Below the pieces are notes generated by a model, which saw only the letters and a program-made list of their open reading frames with translations, did not search any database and had not been told where the DNA came from. 54,278 bases of DNA from assembly GCF_900110245.1 (NCBI RefSeq), contig NZ_FOCZ01000025.1, forward strand, positions 1 through 54,278, given 5' to 3'. Below are positions 16,137 through 25,385 of this stretch, in pieces. The stretch is from Niastella yeongjuensis. GTDB taxonomy: Bacteria > Bacteroidota > Bacteroidia > Chitinophagales > Chitinophagaceae. Each line of letters begins with the position of its first letter. The stretch's first letter is position 1. The position numbers and the translations under genes are program-made.

Positions 16137-17492
16137 ATGATAAAAAAACTCAACAACCGCTTCGAACACCTTACTATCTTTCATCACCTGCTTCGCTGGA
16201 CGCTCCTGACCATTCCGGTTTCCTTTATTGTGGGCTCACTGGTAGCACTGTTTTTATGGCTGCTTGAAAAAGCCTCGGAACTGCGCTGGCAACATGGCTG
16301 GTTGTTGTATTTATTACCGCTCGCCGGTATTTTGATCTATGCCGTGTACAAGTACCTGGGCAAAAATGCAGAGGCTGGCAACAACCTCATTATGGAGGAA
16401 ATTCATGAACCGGGTGGCGGTGTTCCCAGTCGCATGACGCCCCTGGTGCTGGGCACCACGATCATCACGCACCTGTTTGGCGGGTCTGCAGGCCGGGAGG
16501 GAACCGCTGTACAAATGGGTGGCAGTATGGCCGCCCTGTTGGGCCGCCTGTTCAAATTAAATAAACAGGATGTAAGTATCTTATTAATGTGCGGTATCGC
16601 CGCTGGCTTTGGCGCTGTGTTTGGCACGCCTGTAACCGGAGCCCTGTTTGCATTGGAAGTGCTTACCATCGGCCGCATAAATTACAAAGCCCTGCTGCCC
16701 TGTTTTATGGCCAGTGTACTGGCCGATTTTACCTGTTCGGCTTATGGCATTCATCATACCGCATACCACATTACTTTTAAAGCGGTGGCCGCCAGCAATA
16801 TCTCCTTTTTACATTTTGATTATTTATTACTGGCCAAAGTGATCCTGGCCGGGGTTCTATTTGGAATGGCAGGCTATCTTTTTTCTGAACTCTCTCATAC
16901 GATCAGGAACTACAGCAATCGCTTTATAAAAATAAAATGGCTGATCCCCGTAATCGGCGGTTTGATCATTATCGGTTTAACGTTTGCGTTGGGCACCCGG
17001 GATTATCTCGGTCTGGGTGTCACCAACCCTGATCCCAATGGCGTATCGATTGTAACTGCATTTACACCGGGCGGTGCCGGATATTTCAGCTGGTTCTGGA
17101 AGATCCTGTTTACGGCTATTACCCTTGGGATGGGTTTTAAAGGCGGTGAAGTAACCCCATTATTTTTCATTGGCGCTACACTGGGGAATGCCCTTGCCGT
17201 GCTTACCGGTGCCCCTGTTGATTTAATGGCCGGACTGGGTTTCATTGCCGTTTTTGCCGGCGCCACCAATACGCCTGTTGCCTGCACCATTATGGGGGTT
17301 GAACTCTTCGGCGGCGAGTACATTTTATACTACGCCGTTGCCTGTTTTACGGCCTACTATTTCAGTGGCCATACAGGCATCTATTTATCTCAACGCGTTG
17401 GGTTATCAAAAACGCAGGAAGGGGAATCTGCTACCAATACAACGTTGAAACAGATCAGGGAGAAACGGATCAGTAAAAGGAAATTCTTTTGA
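16137..17492 (+). CDS. ClC-family chloride channel/transporter
   Basis: This 451-residue membrane protein has around ten hydrophobic helices. The ClC signatures are present: [16 protein letters not shown] (115-130), where E121 is the gating glutamate, and [24 protein letters not shown] (152-175). The motif [20 protein letters not shown] follows near residue 340. There are no CBS domains. The canonical GSGIP selectivity stretch is not evident in that exact form, which is common in this subgroup. Whether it is a channel or a H+/Cl- exchanger is open. The ATG at 16137 begins [10 protein letters not shown], giving a short cytoplasmic tail. It is monocistronic and convergent with the FGE gene. Confidence 0.92.
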   Translation: MIKKLNNRFEHLTIFHHLLRWTLLTIPVSFIVGSLVALFLWLLEKASELRWQHGWLLYLLPLAGILIYAVYKYLGKNAEAGNNLIMEEIHEPGGGVPSRMTPLVLGTTIITHLFGGSAGREGTAVQMGGSMAALLGRLFKLNKQDVSILLMCGIAAGFGAVFGTPVTGALFALEVLTIGRINYKALLPCFMASVLADFTCSAYGIHHTAYHITFKAVAASNISFLHFDYLLLAKVILAGVLFGMAGYLFSELSHTIRNYSNRFIKIKWLIPVIGGLIIIGLTFALGTRDYLGLGVTNPDPNGVSIVTAFTPGGAGYFSWFWKILFTAITLGMGFKGGEVTPLFFIGATLGNALAVLTGAPVDLMAGLGFIAVFAGATNTPVACTIMGVELFGGEYILYYAVACFTAYYFSGHTGIYLSQRVGLSKTQEGESATNTTLKQIREKRISKRKFF

Positions 17493-17497
17493 TACCC

Positions 17498-18328
17498 CTA
17501 TCCTTTCTTCACTACCCTAAAACCCTGGTTGCTGAATGAAGCCCGTATATGCACGGTCCCTATGTTGTAGGAATTAAATGCATGACAGGCATTTTTACTG
17601 CACCACCAGGAGCCGCCACGGGAATGAGCGACGGCAGGCTTTTCAGCGGTCGATATTTTACCTGTACAAAATTCAAACACATTTCCGTACATATCATACA
17701 AACCCCAGGGATTGGGCTTAAAATGGCCCACAGGCGAGGTGTACATATAACCATCGGTTGTATCGGCTTTTTTATGATCGTGGCCATGCCAGATGTTGGC
17801 ATATGACTGAATGGCTTTGTCGTTGTCGCCAAAAAAATAATTGGTGCGTGTGCCCGCTCTGCAGGCTATCTCCCATTCGTCGAGCGTTGGCAACCGCACC
17901 TTTGCCCAGTTACAATAAGCCTGCACATCGTGGTAACTGATGCAGGTAACGGGATGCTCCATGCGGTCCCTGATGCCGCCGCGGCTGCTGCCATTGGGAT
18001 AGCGCCAGCAGGCGGTGCTATCGCCCAACCAGCGGAACTCTTCCAAACCCGGTTGAAACACCAGGGCATTGTGCATTCTTTCGGCATCAGTTACATAACC
18101 GGTTGCCGCCACAAAAGCCGCAAATTGCCGGTTGGTAGTTTCGCAGGCGGCTATCCGAAAACTATCTACCGCTACTTTGCGCAGCGGGCGTTGGGTATTG
18201 GCGTTCTTACTCACTTCATAAATGCCTTTTGGCACCAGCACAAAGCCGGCACGTTGCTGCGCCATCAGTGGCTGCCAGCAAAGCAGCAATGCCAATACCA
18301 GCCAGCTATTATTTTGCGTGTAACCCAT
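17498..18328 (-). CDS. Secreted formylglycine-generating enzyme (FGE/SUMF1 family)
   Basis: This 276-residue FGE-sulfatase-domain protein has an N-terminal signal peptide (cleavage near MAQQ, residues 22-25), so it acts in the periplasm. The domain carries VTCISYHDVQAYCNWA, RLPTLDEWEIACRAG, YDMYGNVFEFC and RGGSWWCSKNACHAF. The last contains C243 and C248, matching the Cys pair that binds copper and performs catalysis in true FGE. Many FGE-fold relatives lack these, so this may be a genuine oxygen-dependent sulfatase-activating enzyme; an exported location would be unusual. The ATG at 18326-18328 is chosen because it starts the signal peptide. It overlaps the upstream lipoprotein gene by 20 bases, so the two are translationally linked. 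Confidence 0.85.
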   Translation of the reverse strand: MGYTQNNSWLVLALLLCWQPLMAQQRAGFVLVPKGIYEVSKNANTQRPLRKVAVDSFRIAACETTNRQFAAFVAATGYVTDAERMHNALVFQPGLEEFRWLGDSTACWRYPNGSSRGGIRDRMEHPVTCISYHDVQAYCNWAKVRLPTLDEWEIACRAGTRTNYFFGDNDKAIQSYANIWHGHDHKKADTTDGYMYTSPVGHFKPNPWGLYDMYGNVFEFCTGKISTAEKPAVAHSRGGSWWCSKNACHAFNSYNIGTVHIRASFSNQGFRVVKKG

Positions 18329-19145
18329 CGTAGAAATTAGTAGCCCGTTGAATGATGAGGTCTTCATTGGCTTTATTATATACCAGGTAAGCAGCGTATT
18401 CGCCTTCTTCCACCGCATACAATTTCTTATAAGAAGCAGAGTTCATGAATTCCGGATATTTGTTTTCCTTCATCAACAACATCAGCAGGGTGAGGATATA
18501 ATGGTCTTTCTTTTCCTTATTATAAAATGCGATCAGGTAAGGGATCATTTCGGTGGCGTTCATTTCAAAAATAGCTTCCTTAAAGTTCCCGCCTATGCGG
18601 TTGTTTTTTTCGATAAGGGGCATCATCAACTGAATCACGGTATCGCGGCCCTTCCTGAGAAAATTCAATTGCCGGTCACTCCAGTCGTATTCGCCAAAGA
18701 TATCTTTCAAATGACCAAAGATGCGCTGGTCTTCATTTTCTCTTATCGGAAGCGGGTCACAGTTCTGGCTATAGCTTTCAGGGTGAATCATGTGATAAGT
18801 GAATTTCTCGGGCATTGAAAGCGAGGCATACTGCGTTTCCTCCAGCATTTCGGTAGACGATTCACCTCCTTCCGGATCTTCCACATATTTTATTTTCCTG
18901 ATCAGCGCTTTCACTTTATCCAAACCGTAAGGTGGCACTGTTTGATCCTCATCTATAAAAAGCGCAGGTTCATAAACGGAGGAAGTTGCAGCAGAATCAT
19001 GTACGGAAGATGTTGCAGCAGAATCAACGGTTATTGTAACAGAATCTTTTTTAGGGGTTGCAGGGTTTGCGGTATTTTGCGCAGCTGGTGAAGAACAGGC
19101 TGCCAACCATAACATACAACCTACGGAATAGTAAACGGTTTTCAT
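18309..19145 (-). CDS. Lipoprotein of unknown function upstream of FGE
   Basis: This 278-residue lipoprotein has lipobox LAAC (C17) after a short signal peptide. A low-complexity Ser/Thr/Ala linker follows, with a tandem duplication (DSAATSSVH/DSAATSSVY, about residues 42-59). The mature domain is acidic and helix-rich (MLEETQYASLSMPEKFTYHM, DWSDRQLNFLRKGRDTVIQ) and resembles no family I can name. HEAT-like helical packing is possible. It overlaps the FGE start by 20 bases, so both probably belong to one envelope operon. The ATG at 19143-19145 is preferred over one 12 codons upstream because it gives a normal signal peptide. Confidence 0.75.
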   Translation of the reverse strand: MKTVYYSVGCMLWLAACSSPAAQNTANPATPKKDSVTITVDSAATSSVHDSAATSSVYEPALFIDEDQTVPPYGLDKVKALIRKIKYVEDPEGGESSTEMLEETQYASLSMPEKFTYHMIHPESYSQNCDPLPIRENEDQRIFGHLKDIFGEYDWSDRQLNFLRKGRDTVIQLMMPLIEKNNRIGGNFKEAIFEMNATEMIPYLIAFYNKEKKDHYILTLLMLLMKENKYPEFMNSASYKKLYAVEEGEYAAYLVYNKANEDLIIQRATNFYDGLHAK

Positions 19146-19213
19146 GGAGACAAAATAAAAAAAAGACTGTTGAAAAAACAACAGTCTCCCTATATTCCCA
19201 TGTGACTTTATAG

Positions 19214-20227
19214 TTATTTAGTAAACCCATCTGCTTCTATGATCGCATCTGCAAATGCTTTTGGCGCTTCCTGCGGCAGGTTATGGCCAATACCGCCTGT
19301 TATAGTGTGGTGCGCATATTTGCCTTTGAATTTGGCGGCATAATTCGCAGGATCAGGATGTGGCGCTCCATTGGCATCGCCTTCCAGGGTAATCGTTGGC
19401 ACGGTGATTACCGGGAAGGTGGCGAGCTTCTTCTCCAGATCTTCGTATTTGGCTTCCCCTTCTGCCAATCCCAGCCGCCAGCGATAATTATGAATGGTAA
19501 TGGCTACGTGATCGGGGTTATCGAAGGCTGCGGCTGATTGGGCAAATACAGCATCGGTGAATTTCCAGTCGGGTGAAGCGGTTTGCCAGATCAGCTTCGC
19601 AAAATCGCGGCGATTGGCCTCATATCCTTTTTGTCCGCGCTCAGTGGCAAAGTAATACTGGTACCACCATGCCAGTTCCGCTTTGGGCGGCAGGGGCGCT
19701 TTATTCGCCTGTTGGCTGCCGATCAAATACCCACTTACCGATACCAGGGCTTTTGTACGCTCAGGCCAAAGAGCCGCTACAATATCAGCAGTACGTGCAC
19801 CCCAGTCGAACCCGCCGATGATGGCTTTGTCAATTTTCAGGGCATCCATAAAAGCGATCACATCTACAGCCAGCGCTGCCTGTTGTCCATTGCGCGGAGT
19901 GGCTGCATCGAGAAAGCGGGTGGTACCATAGCCCCGCAGATAGGGTACATACACATGGTAACCTTTTGCCGCCAATAAGGCCGATACTTCTTTAAAACTA
20001 TAGATATCGTAAGGCCAGCCATGCAATAAAATTACCGGTTGTGCATTAGACGCTCCTGTTTCGGCATAACCAATATCGAGCACGCCTGCTTTTATTTGTT
20101 TAATTTGATCGAAATTGTTTTGATTGTTCATTTTCGCGGCATTTTGCGCCTGTGAGAAAATTACAAAGAGGGAGAAAACAGCGGTCATTAAAAAACGGCC
20201 TATCCTGTTATTTGTATTCGGTTTCAT
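19214..20227 (-). CDS. Secreted alpha/beta hydrolase, epoxide-hydrolase/haloalkane-dehalogenase-like
   Basis: This 337-residue alpha/beta hydrolase has an N-terminal signal peptide (cleaved after AQN, about residue 29). The oxyanion motif is HGWP (69-72). The nucleophile is Asp141 in GGFDWGA, the elbow of epoxide hydrolases and dehalogenases rather than the GxSxG of esterases. The catalytic His is H315 (GGIGHNLPQ). A cap domain lies between residues about 165 and 265 (QTASPDWKFTDAVFAQS). The Asp nucleophile argues for an epoxide or a halide substrate; which one cannot be told. It lies 29 bp downstream of the DoxX-like gene on the same strand. Confidence 0.88.
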   Translation of the reverse strand: MKPNTNNRIGRFLMTAVFSLFVIFSQAQNAAKMNNQNNFDQIKQIKAGVLDIGYAETGASNAQPVILLHGWPYDIYSFKEVSALLAAKGYHVYVPYLRGYGTTRFLDAATPRNGQQAALAVDVIAFMDALKIDKAIIGGFDWGARTADIVAALWPERTKALVSVSGYLIGSQQANKAPLPPKAELAWWYQYYFATERGQKGYEANRRDFAKLIWQTASPDWKFTDAVFAQSAAAFDNPDHVAITIHNYRWRLGLAEGEAKYEDLEKKLATFPVITVPTITLEGDANGAPHPDPANYAAKFKGKYAHHTITGGIGHNLPQEAPKAFADAIIEADGFTK

Positions 20228-20256
20228 GCTATTCTGATAATTTAATGTTTACTAAT

Positions 20257-20652
20257 TTAATTAAGGGCCACCACTGCATTGGCCGTTGGATATAATTTCC
20301 TGAACATAACGTAGGTTACCGAAACCATAGCAAAGGCAACAACAGCATCTGTTGTCGCTGCAAAGCCCAGCACACTTATTTTTGAGAAGAAGGCAAAGGT
20401 GATATCGAAGAAGACGCCGGCAAAAACCCATTCTTTTAACCGGAGTAACCTGTTTGGCGTTAACAATACCAGTACACCTAAAACTTTAGCAACACCCAAT
20501 ATGTATATGAAGTGCACAGGATAACCCAGTTGCAAAGTGATGTCCCATACGAGCGGATTTTTTGTCAATTCACAAACGCCGCTTGTTCCAAACCATAATG
20601 AGGTCAATATAATGCCTGTCCAGTAAATTGCTTTTGTTGATTTTAAGTTCAT
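20257..20652 (-). CDS. DoxX-like membrane protein
   Basis: This 131-residue protein has four predicted TM helices and a DoxX_2-type layout: IYWTGIILTSLWFGTSGVCELTKNP, LGYPVHFIYILGVAKVLGVLVLL, EWVFAGVFFDITFAFFSKIS and VVAFAMVSVTYVMFRKLYP. The LGYP and KVLG motifs are characteristic. Members are linked to respiratory or redox chemistry, but many have no assigned role. An in-frame start ten codons upstream (20682) is possible. It is co-directional with the epoxide-hydrolase-like gene 29 bp downstream. Confidence 0.88.
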   Translation of the reverse strand: MNLKSTKAIYWTGIILTSLWFGTSGVCELTKNPLVWDITLQLGYPVHFIYILGVAKVLGVLVLLTPNRLLRLKEWVFAGVFFDITFAFFSKISVLGFAATTDAVVAFAMVSVTYVMFRKLYPTANAVVALN

Positions 20653-20818
20653 GATCGTTGGTTTTGTGTTTATTGATGACACAAAGATGGCCCGCCGGCA
20701 AGGGCGGGAAAAGCAAAAAACCGCGAAGTGGACGAATTGATAGGCGGGTTAGACAATAGCAATTACAAAAAAGGCCGCCCACTGTTCATGGCGGCCCTTA
20801 CAATGGTAAAGAAGGCGG

Positions 20819-21549
20819 TCAGCTCTTTCCTTTTAATGATTTTGGTCCGTCATACTGGTATTTGAACCAGTTGAAATACACTTGGCCTCCATCGGTTTGC
20901 TCGTTGTAACTGAACAACACCAGCCGGCTTCCTTTCCAGTTGCCCCAGGTTGCTTCAAAGGTGTTACCTACGGGCACATAAGTTTTATCATCTGCACTAT
21001 AATACAACTGGCTTTTGTTGGTAGCCAGGTCCAATGTCACTTTCAAAAAAGCTTTGTTGCCACTGAGTTCATGGGCAGTAGAATCTTTTCCGTTATTGCA
21101 ATAATACAAACAGGGCTTTCCATTTTTTTTGCAAACACCCACCAGGTAATGTGTTTTGCCCATCACACCCAGGCCAGCCTTTTGATCGTTTTCCATTTTG
21201 CTGAAATCGATCTCGGTGCTGGCTACACCGGTTCTACCCATTATTTTTTGGGTGAATAGCGGCTAAAATTATCGTAGGCGGGGAAATCCATTTTTCTATA
21301 GATCTGGGTGATGATGTGCCAGTTTACCATGTCGTCTGATTCCAGTACAGGGATGCCCATAAAGTGAAATTCAGAACAAACCATATAATACTTACCTTTT
21401 ACCTGTATTACGTCGGGGTCGGAATAATCGGCGTTCAGAACAGGATTGATGTAGGTCCCGTTCCCCTGATCGCCCCAGGTGCCGGTCTGCGTTTTTTGCG
21501 CCAAAAGCGCCACCGGCGCCAGACAAAGGACCAATAGGAATCTCCGCAT
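20819..21549 (-). pseudogene. Glycoside hydrolase family 43 gene with its centre deleted
   Basis: Two abutting frames cover the ends of one GH43 protein. The first (21549-21241, 102 residues) has a signal peptide and the blade-I motif NPVLNADYSDPDVIQVKGKYYMV with the catalytic base Asp. The second (21241-20819, 140 residues) has the C-terminal beta-sandwich common to GH43 xylosidases (KMENDQKAGLGVMGKTHYLV, TYVPVGNTF, FSYNEQTDGGQVYFNWFKYQ). Roughly 300 residues of the five-bladed propeller, including the general-acid Glu, are missing. The halves meet at a TAATG overlap near an A-run. The gene is inactive unless the sequence is misassembled. Confidence 0.85.
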
Positions 21550-21678
21550 AGAAATCGTTAGGTTTTTATCAGGTGCCGAATATACTCAAAATCAGACTTT
21601 TCATAACTCACCACTCCCAATCGTACTTTTGTGCTATTCTTACCCTCAAACGGGTTATTTCTCCGGAATAGCCCGTGC

Positions 21679-21686
21679 TAGCTTTG
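21679..21686 (+). promoter_or_regulatory. Promoter -7 element of the SDR gene
   Basis: TAGCTTTG matches TAnnTTTG 34 bp before the ATG. The expected -33 box reads TTA instead of TTG. Confidence 0.5.
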
Positions 21687-21720
21687 TGATATCAAATTAA
21701 TTGATTCAAAACAAAGTACT

Positions 21721-22542
21721 ATGAGCAAGATAATCTTCATTACAGGCGCCTCAAAAGGATTCGGAAAATTATGGGCAGAAGCATTTTTAAAACGGGGCGA
21801 TAAAGTAGCCGCCACCGCCCGCAGCCTTTCTTCTTTAAATGAGCTGGCTGCTGCTTATGGCGATAATATATTGCCGCTGCAACTGGATGTAAACAACCGC
21901 GAAGCCGTTTTTAATGCCGTTAACAAAATTGAAAAACATTTTGGCCGCATCGACGTTTTAATCAATAACGCCGGCCATGGTTTATTTGGCATTACTGAAG
22001 AAACCACCGAAGCCCAGGCAAGGGAACAAATGGAAACCAATTTCTTTGGTTCGCTTTGGGTAACACAGGCAGTGCTTCCCATCTTCCGTAAACAGAAAAG
22101 TGGCCACCTGGTTCAAGTAAGCAGTTATCTGGGAATAACCACGTTGCCGTTGCTGGGTATTTACAATGCTTCCAAATTTGCGGTCGAGGGATTGATTGAA
22201 ACCATTGCTAAAGAAACGGCCCATTTAGGAATTAAAACAACATTGATAGAACCCAATGGATACGCAACAGACTGGGCCGGTGCCAGCGCCACCCGCACTG
22301 CCAGCGATATTGCAGACTATACACCGGTACGGGAAGCTTTTTTCGGCGCAACAAAAAATCCCAATGCCTGGGGCAAACCGGAAGCGACAGTTGCACCTAT
22401 TCTGCAGGTGGTAGACAGTACTAACCCACCACAAAGATTATTGTTGGGATACAATGCTTACCACGTTGTTCAAAAAGTGCTCACCCAACGTTTGAAAGAT
22501 GTAGAGGACTGGAAGGACGTGAGCATCGCCGCACATGGTTAG
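21721..22542 (+). CDS. Short-chain dehydrogenase/reductase (classical)
   Basis: This 273-residue SDR has the full canonical set: cofactor motif GASKGFG (9-15), NNAG (82-85), catalytic Ser (VQVSSYLG, S134/S135), Tyr148 and Lys152 (YNASK). The cofactor preference after strand 2 (ATARSLSSL, with Arg) points to NADP(H). The C-terminal tail is longer than the standard 250 residues, a type often annotated as a ketoreductase. The substrate is unknown. An AraC regulator follows 28 bp downstream on the same strand, probably in the same operon. Confidence 0.92.
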   Translation: MSKIIFITGASKGFGKLWAEAFLKRGDKVAATARSLSSLNELAAAYGDNILPLQLDVNNREAVFNAVNKIEKHFGRIDVLINNAGHGLFGITEETTEAQAREQMETNFFGSLWVTQAVLPIFRKQKSGHLVQVSSYLGITTLPLLGIYNASKFAVEGLIETIAKETAHLGIKTTLIEPNGYATDWAGASATRTASDIADYTPVREAFFGATKNPNAWGKPEATVAPILQVVDSTNPPQRLLLGYNAYHVVQKVLTQRLKDVEDWKDVSIAAHG

Positions 22543-22570
22543 TAAGCAATGCGGTTAATTCTATAAATTT

Positions 22571-23470
22571 ATGGTCATGACACATTACAAAACATTGAGC
22601 GAACTGCATATTGGCAATGGCTGGCCGCCGCCAGAAAATCCATTATTCAGTTTGGTAGCATGCCAAAGTGATTGTCCACTTGGCAACAGGGAGTTCACTG
22701 CCGACGTATATATGATAGCTTTAAAGAAACTGCAGGCTGGTGTGATCCTGTACGGCCGTACGCCCTATGACAATACCAACGGCTCTATGTTTTTTATGAA
22801 ACCGCGCCAGATCATTGAAATGCACAACCTGCAATTTGAAGAAGACGGTTTTATGATCCTGATCCATGAGGACTACCTGCACGGGCATGAGTTGTTCAGC
22901 ACCATACAGAAATACGGCTTCTTCGATTATGAAGTGAATGAAGCGTTACACATTTCACCCAAAGAGGAAGCTGTTATGTGGGAGCTGCGCGATAAAATAC
23001 AGGCTGAATACGATAACAACCAGGATGAATACAGCCGGGAAATTATGCTGGGGCATGTGGCAAGCATCCTGATGTATTCGCAACGGTATTATAAACGGCA
23101 GTTCATGACCCGTACAGACCTGTCGGGCAAAACCGTAACAAAATTCAACGCTGCCCTGCAGCTTTATTTTGCAGATGACGGTTTACAAACCAAAGGTCTT
23201 CCTTCGGTGAATGCCATGGCGGAACAATTGCATTTATCACCCCGTTACCTAAGCGATCTGTTGAAACAGGAAACCGGTAAAACAGCCCTGGAGCTGATCC
23301 ATCTTTCACTGATCTCGGAAGCAAAGAACCTGTTGAAAACAGCCGATCGCAGTATAGCAGAAATTGCCTACGATCTTGGGTTTGAGAACACCTCTTATTT
23401 CACCCGGTTGTTCAAAAAACAAACAGGCATGAAGCCGCTTGAGTTCAGAAAAAATGCACTTCTGAATTAA
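22571..23470 (+). CDS. AraC-family transcriptional regulator
   Basis: This 299-residue regulator has an N-terminal ligand/dimerisation region (about 1-180) and a C-terminal pair of HTHs (about 205-295). The second HTH has the AraC signature IAEIAYDLGFENTSYFTRLFKKQTGMKPLEFR. The N-terminal stretch (TPYDNTNGSMFFMKPRQIIEMHN) resembles the AraC_N type. It sits directly downstream of an SDR gene, which suggests that it regulates that gene. The start ATGGTCATG leaves two possible initiators two codons apart. Confidence 0.92.
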   Translation: MVMTHYKTLSELHIGNGWPPPENPLFSLVACQSDCPLGNREFTADVYMIALKKLQAGVILYGRTPYDNTNGSMFFMKPRQIIEMHNLQFEEDGFMILIHEDYLHGHELFSTIQKYGFFDYEVNEALHISPKEEAVMWELRDKIQAEYDNNQDEYSREIMLGHVASILMYSQRYYKRQFMTRTDLSGKTVTKFNAALQLYFADDGLQTKGLPSVNAMAEQLHLSPRYLSDLLKQETGKTALELIHLSLISEAKNLLKTADRSIAEIAYDLGFENTSYFTRLFKKQTGMKPLEFRKNALLN

Positions 23471-23495
23471 TCAATTCCCTCACCCATATACGCAG

Positions 23496-23523
23496 AAGCC
23501 CCGACGATATCGGGGCTTTTTTT
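23496..23523 (+). terminator. Terminator after the AraC gene
   Basis: AAGCCCCGA-CGATA-TCGGGGCTT is followed by a T-run. Confidence 0.9.
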
Positions 23524-23564
23524 ATTTATTGTATCTTTGATCATTTCTGATCAATACCGAAACA

Positions 23565-24335
23565 ATGAAAATAAGCAACCCATTGCCAAGCGAAAAGATC
23601 AGCAGTTATGTAGACAGGATCCTGATCATTGAAGAAGTGCTGGTCACCAATCCGTTTACATTACCCTTGTACGCTAATGGGGCGCCTACCCTTCTATTTC
23701 AAACCGCTAAAGGGACCATCCAGAATAACAGCAACAACCTCACGCTGTTTGGACAAACGGTTTTTCCTGAAACCCTCACTATCCGCGACAACTTCACCCT
23801 CATTGCTTATTTCTTTAAACCCTTTGCGTTATTCAGCCTCTTTGGCGTTTCTGCCCAGGAGCTCACCAACCATCCCATAGACCTGAACCTGCTGGAAGCG
23901 ACCAAAACCCGGGAATTGCAGGAACAACTATTGAATGCCGATTCCACGACTGCCATGCTTGCCCTGCTGGATGAGTATGTGTTCAGCCTGATCACAAAAA
24001 CCAAAGCCGATTGTCAGCTGATCCGGTTCGCCACCCTGGCCATTGCCCAAAACGCATCGAAAGACGCCCTGTTAAAAGTGCAGCAGGAATTGCATATTAC
24101 TGAACGCACCTTTCAACGGATGTTCGAAAAGAACATCGGGATTGCCCCCAGCCTGTTCAGACGCATTTCCCAATTCAATAATGCTTTTCAACAGCTCAAC
24201 AGCCGACAGTTCGGCAAACTCAGCGACATCGCCTTTACCAATGGCTATGCCGATCAAAGCCACTACATCCGCGCTTTTAAGGAATTTACCGGCATTACAC
24301 CCAAAGATTACCTGAAATTCAGCCAGTCTGAATAA
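23565..24335 (+). CDS. AraC-family regulator with DUF6597-like N-terminus
   Basis: This 256-residue regulator has an N-terminal segment (NPLPSEKISSYVDRILIIEE..., PTLLFQ) of the type seen in Bacteroidota AraC proteins that carry DUF6597. The C-terminal HTH_18 pair includes LHITERTFQRMFEKNIGIAPSLFRRI and LSDIAFTNGYADQSHYIRAFKEFTGITPKDY. The VOC gene downstream (24411) is separated by 75 bp that include a possible promoter, so the regulator may control it. The role is inferred from position. Confidence 0.88.
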   Translation: MKISNPLPSEKISSYVDRILIIEEVLVTNPFTLPLYANGAPTLLFQTAKGTIQNNSNNLTLFGQTVFPETLTIRDNFTLIAYFFKPFALFSLFGVSAQELTNHPIDLNLLEATKTRELQEQLLNADSTTAMLALLDEYVFSLITKTKADCQLIRFATLAIAQNASKDALLKVQQELHITERTFQRMFEKNIGIAPSLFRRISQFNNAFQQLNSRQFGKLSDIAFTNGYADQSHYIRAFKEFTGITPKDYLKFSQSE

Positions 24336-24410
24336 TGTCGGGTTTGTTCTATTTTGAGGACCTGGCCTGCAGTTTCTTTGTGTTATCAATTAAAACACAA
24401 AAACAAACTC

Positions 24411-24836
24411 ATGACTAATCAAATTTATCCCTGTCTTTGGTTCAATGGACAAGCCCAGGCAGCCGCTACCTTCTACTGCTCCATTTTCAAAAACTCAAAG
24501 ATCACCGCCGACAACCAGATGGTGGTGACCTTTGAACTCAATGGCAAAAAATTTATGGGGTTGAATGCCGGTCCGCAGTTTAAATTTAATGAAGCCGTAT
24601 CCTTTGTGGTGGATTGTGAAACCCAGGAAGAGATCGACTATTACTGGGAGAAGTTAACCGCCAACGGTGGTAGTGATGGCCAGTGTGGCTGGTTAAAAGA
24701 CCAGTTTGGGGTAAGCTGGCAGATTGTGCCCACTATTTTGCCCAAATTGTTGAGCGACCCGGCCAAAGCACAAAAAGTGATACAGGTGTATATGCAAATG
24801 AAAAAGTTCGACATAGAAAAGTTGGCAAATGCCTAA
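24411..24836 (+). CDS. VOC-family (PhnB/3-demethylubiquinone-methyltransferase-like) protein
   Basis: This 141-residue single-module glyoxalase-fold protein has PCLWFNGQAQAAATFYCSIFKNSKI at the N-terminus and EEIDYYWEKL plus CGWLKDQFGVSWQIVP at the C-terminus, the pattern of PhnB-like proteins. Their catalytic role is usually unproven despite database names that mention methyltransferase. It resembles the second module of the larger VOC protein at 52626, sharing EIDYYWEK, CGW.KD.FGVSWQI and a MKKF tail. The ATG at 24411 is chosen over an upstream in-frame CTG/GTG-like extension that lacks VOC sequence. Confidence 0.92.
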   Translation: MTNQIYPCLWFNGQAQAAATFYCSIFKNSKITADNQMVVTFELNGKKFMGLNAGPQFKFNEAVSFVVDCETQEEIDYYWEKLTANGGSDGQCGWLKDQFGVSWQIVPTILPKLLSDPAKAQKVIQVYMQMKKFDIEKLANA

Positions 24837-24848
24837 GAAATATAATAG

Positions 24849-24879
24849 AAAGTCTCCCCTTACAGCGGGAGACTTTTTT
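24849..24879 (+). terminator. Terminator after the VOC gene
   Basis: AAAGTCTCCC pairs with GGGAGACTTT, followed by TTTTC. Confidence 0.88.
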
Positions 24880-24890
24880 CATTAATTCGG

Positions 24891-24898
24891 TAAGTTTG
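24891..24898 (+). promoter_or_regulatory. Promoter -7 element of the peroxiredoxin operon
   Basis: TAAGTTTG matches TAnnTTTG and lies 14 bp before the ATG at 24913, directly after the terminator of the previous gene. The mRNA leader would be very short. Confidence 0.5.
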
Positions 24899-24912
24899 TA
24901 CAAATCATTGCT

Positions 24913-25383
24913 ATGCTTTTAACTCAATCACAAGCGCCCGATTTCGAATTATATGCTACGCCCGACCAGAAACTCAAATTAAGCAGCCTGCAAGGTAAAA
25001 GGGTTATTCTTGCTTTTTACCCCGCCGACTGGAGCCCTGTATGTTCAGACCAGATGGCCCTTTACAATGAGATGCTTGATTATTTTCATAAAGCCAACGC
25101 GCAGTTATTAGGCATTTCAGTGGATGGGAAATGGTGTCATATGTCTTTTTCGGCCGACCGGAAATTACACTTCCCACTGCTGGCAGACTTTGAACCCAAA
25201 GGCGCTGTGGCAAAAGCCTATGGCGTATACAATGAAGAGATCGGTGAATGCAAAAGAGCGTTGTTCGTAATAGACGAAAACGGAACTATTGCCTGGAGTT
25301 ACCTGTCGCCCGTGGGTGTAAATCCCGGCGCAGATGGCATTATGGACGCGCTAGAAGAAATGGATAAAAATAAAAAGGTGTAA
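24913..25383 (+). CDS. Peroxiredoxin (AhpC/TSA family)
   Basis: This 156-residue thioredoxin-fold peroxidase has its peroxidatic Cys at C44 in PADWSPVCSDQ, where the usual TxxC is SPVC. The Thr at the first position is replaced by Ser, a tolerated variant. Further Cys residues at about 76 (KWCHMSF) and 112 (GECKRAL) could resolve the disulfide. It reduces hydrogen peroxide or alkyl hydroperoxides. It is the first of three closely spaced genes: the DsbA-like gene starts 2 bp after its stop. Confidence 0.9.
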   Translation: MLLTQSQAPDFELYATPDQKLKLSSLQGKRVILAFYPADWSPVCSDQMALYNEMLDYFHKANAQLLGISVDGKWCHMSFSADRKLHFPLLADFEPKGAVAKAYGVYNEEIGECKRALFVIDENGTIAWSYLSPVGVNPGADGIMDALEEMDKNKKV

Positions 25384-25385
25384 GC

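Noticed and set aside
18348..18818. Plus-strand ORF of 156 codons
   Set aside because: It lies antisense inside the lipoprotein gene, which has a signal peptide and lipobox. The plus-strand frame has no domain.
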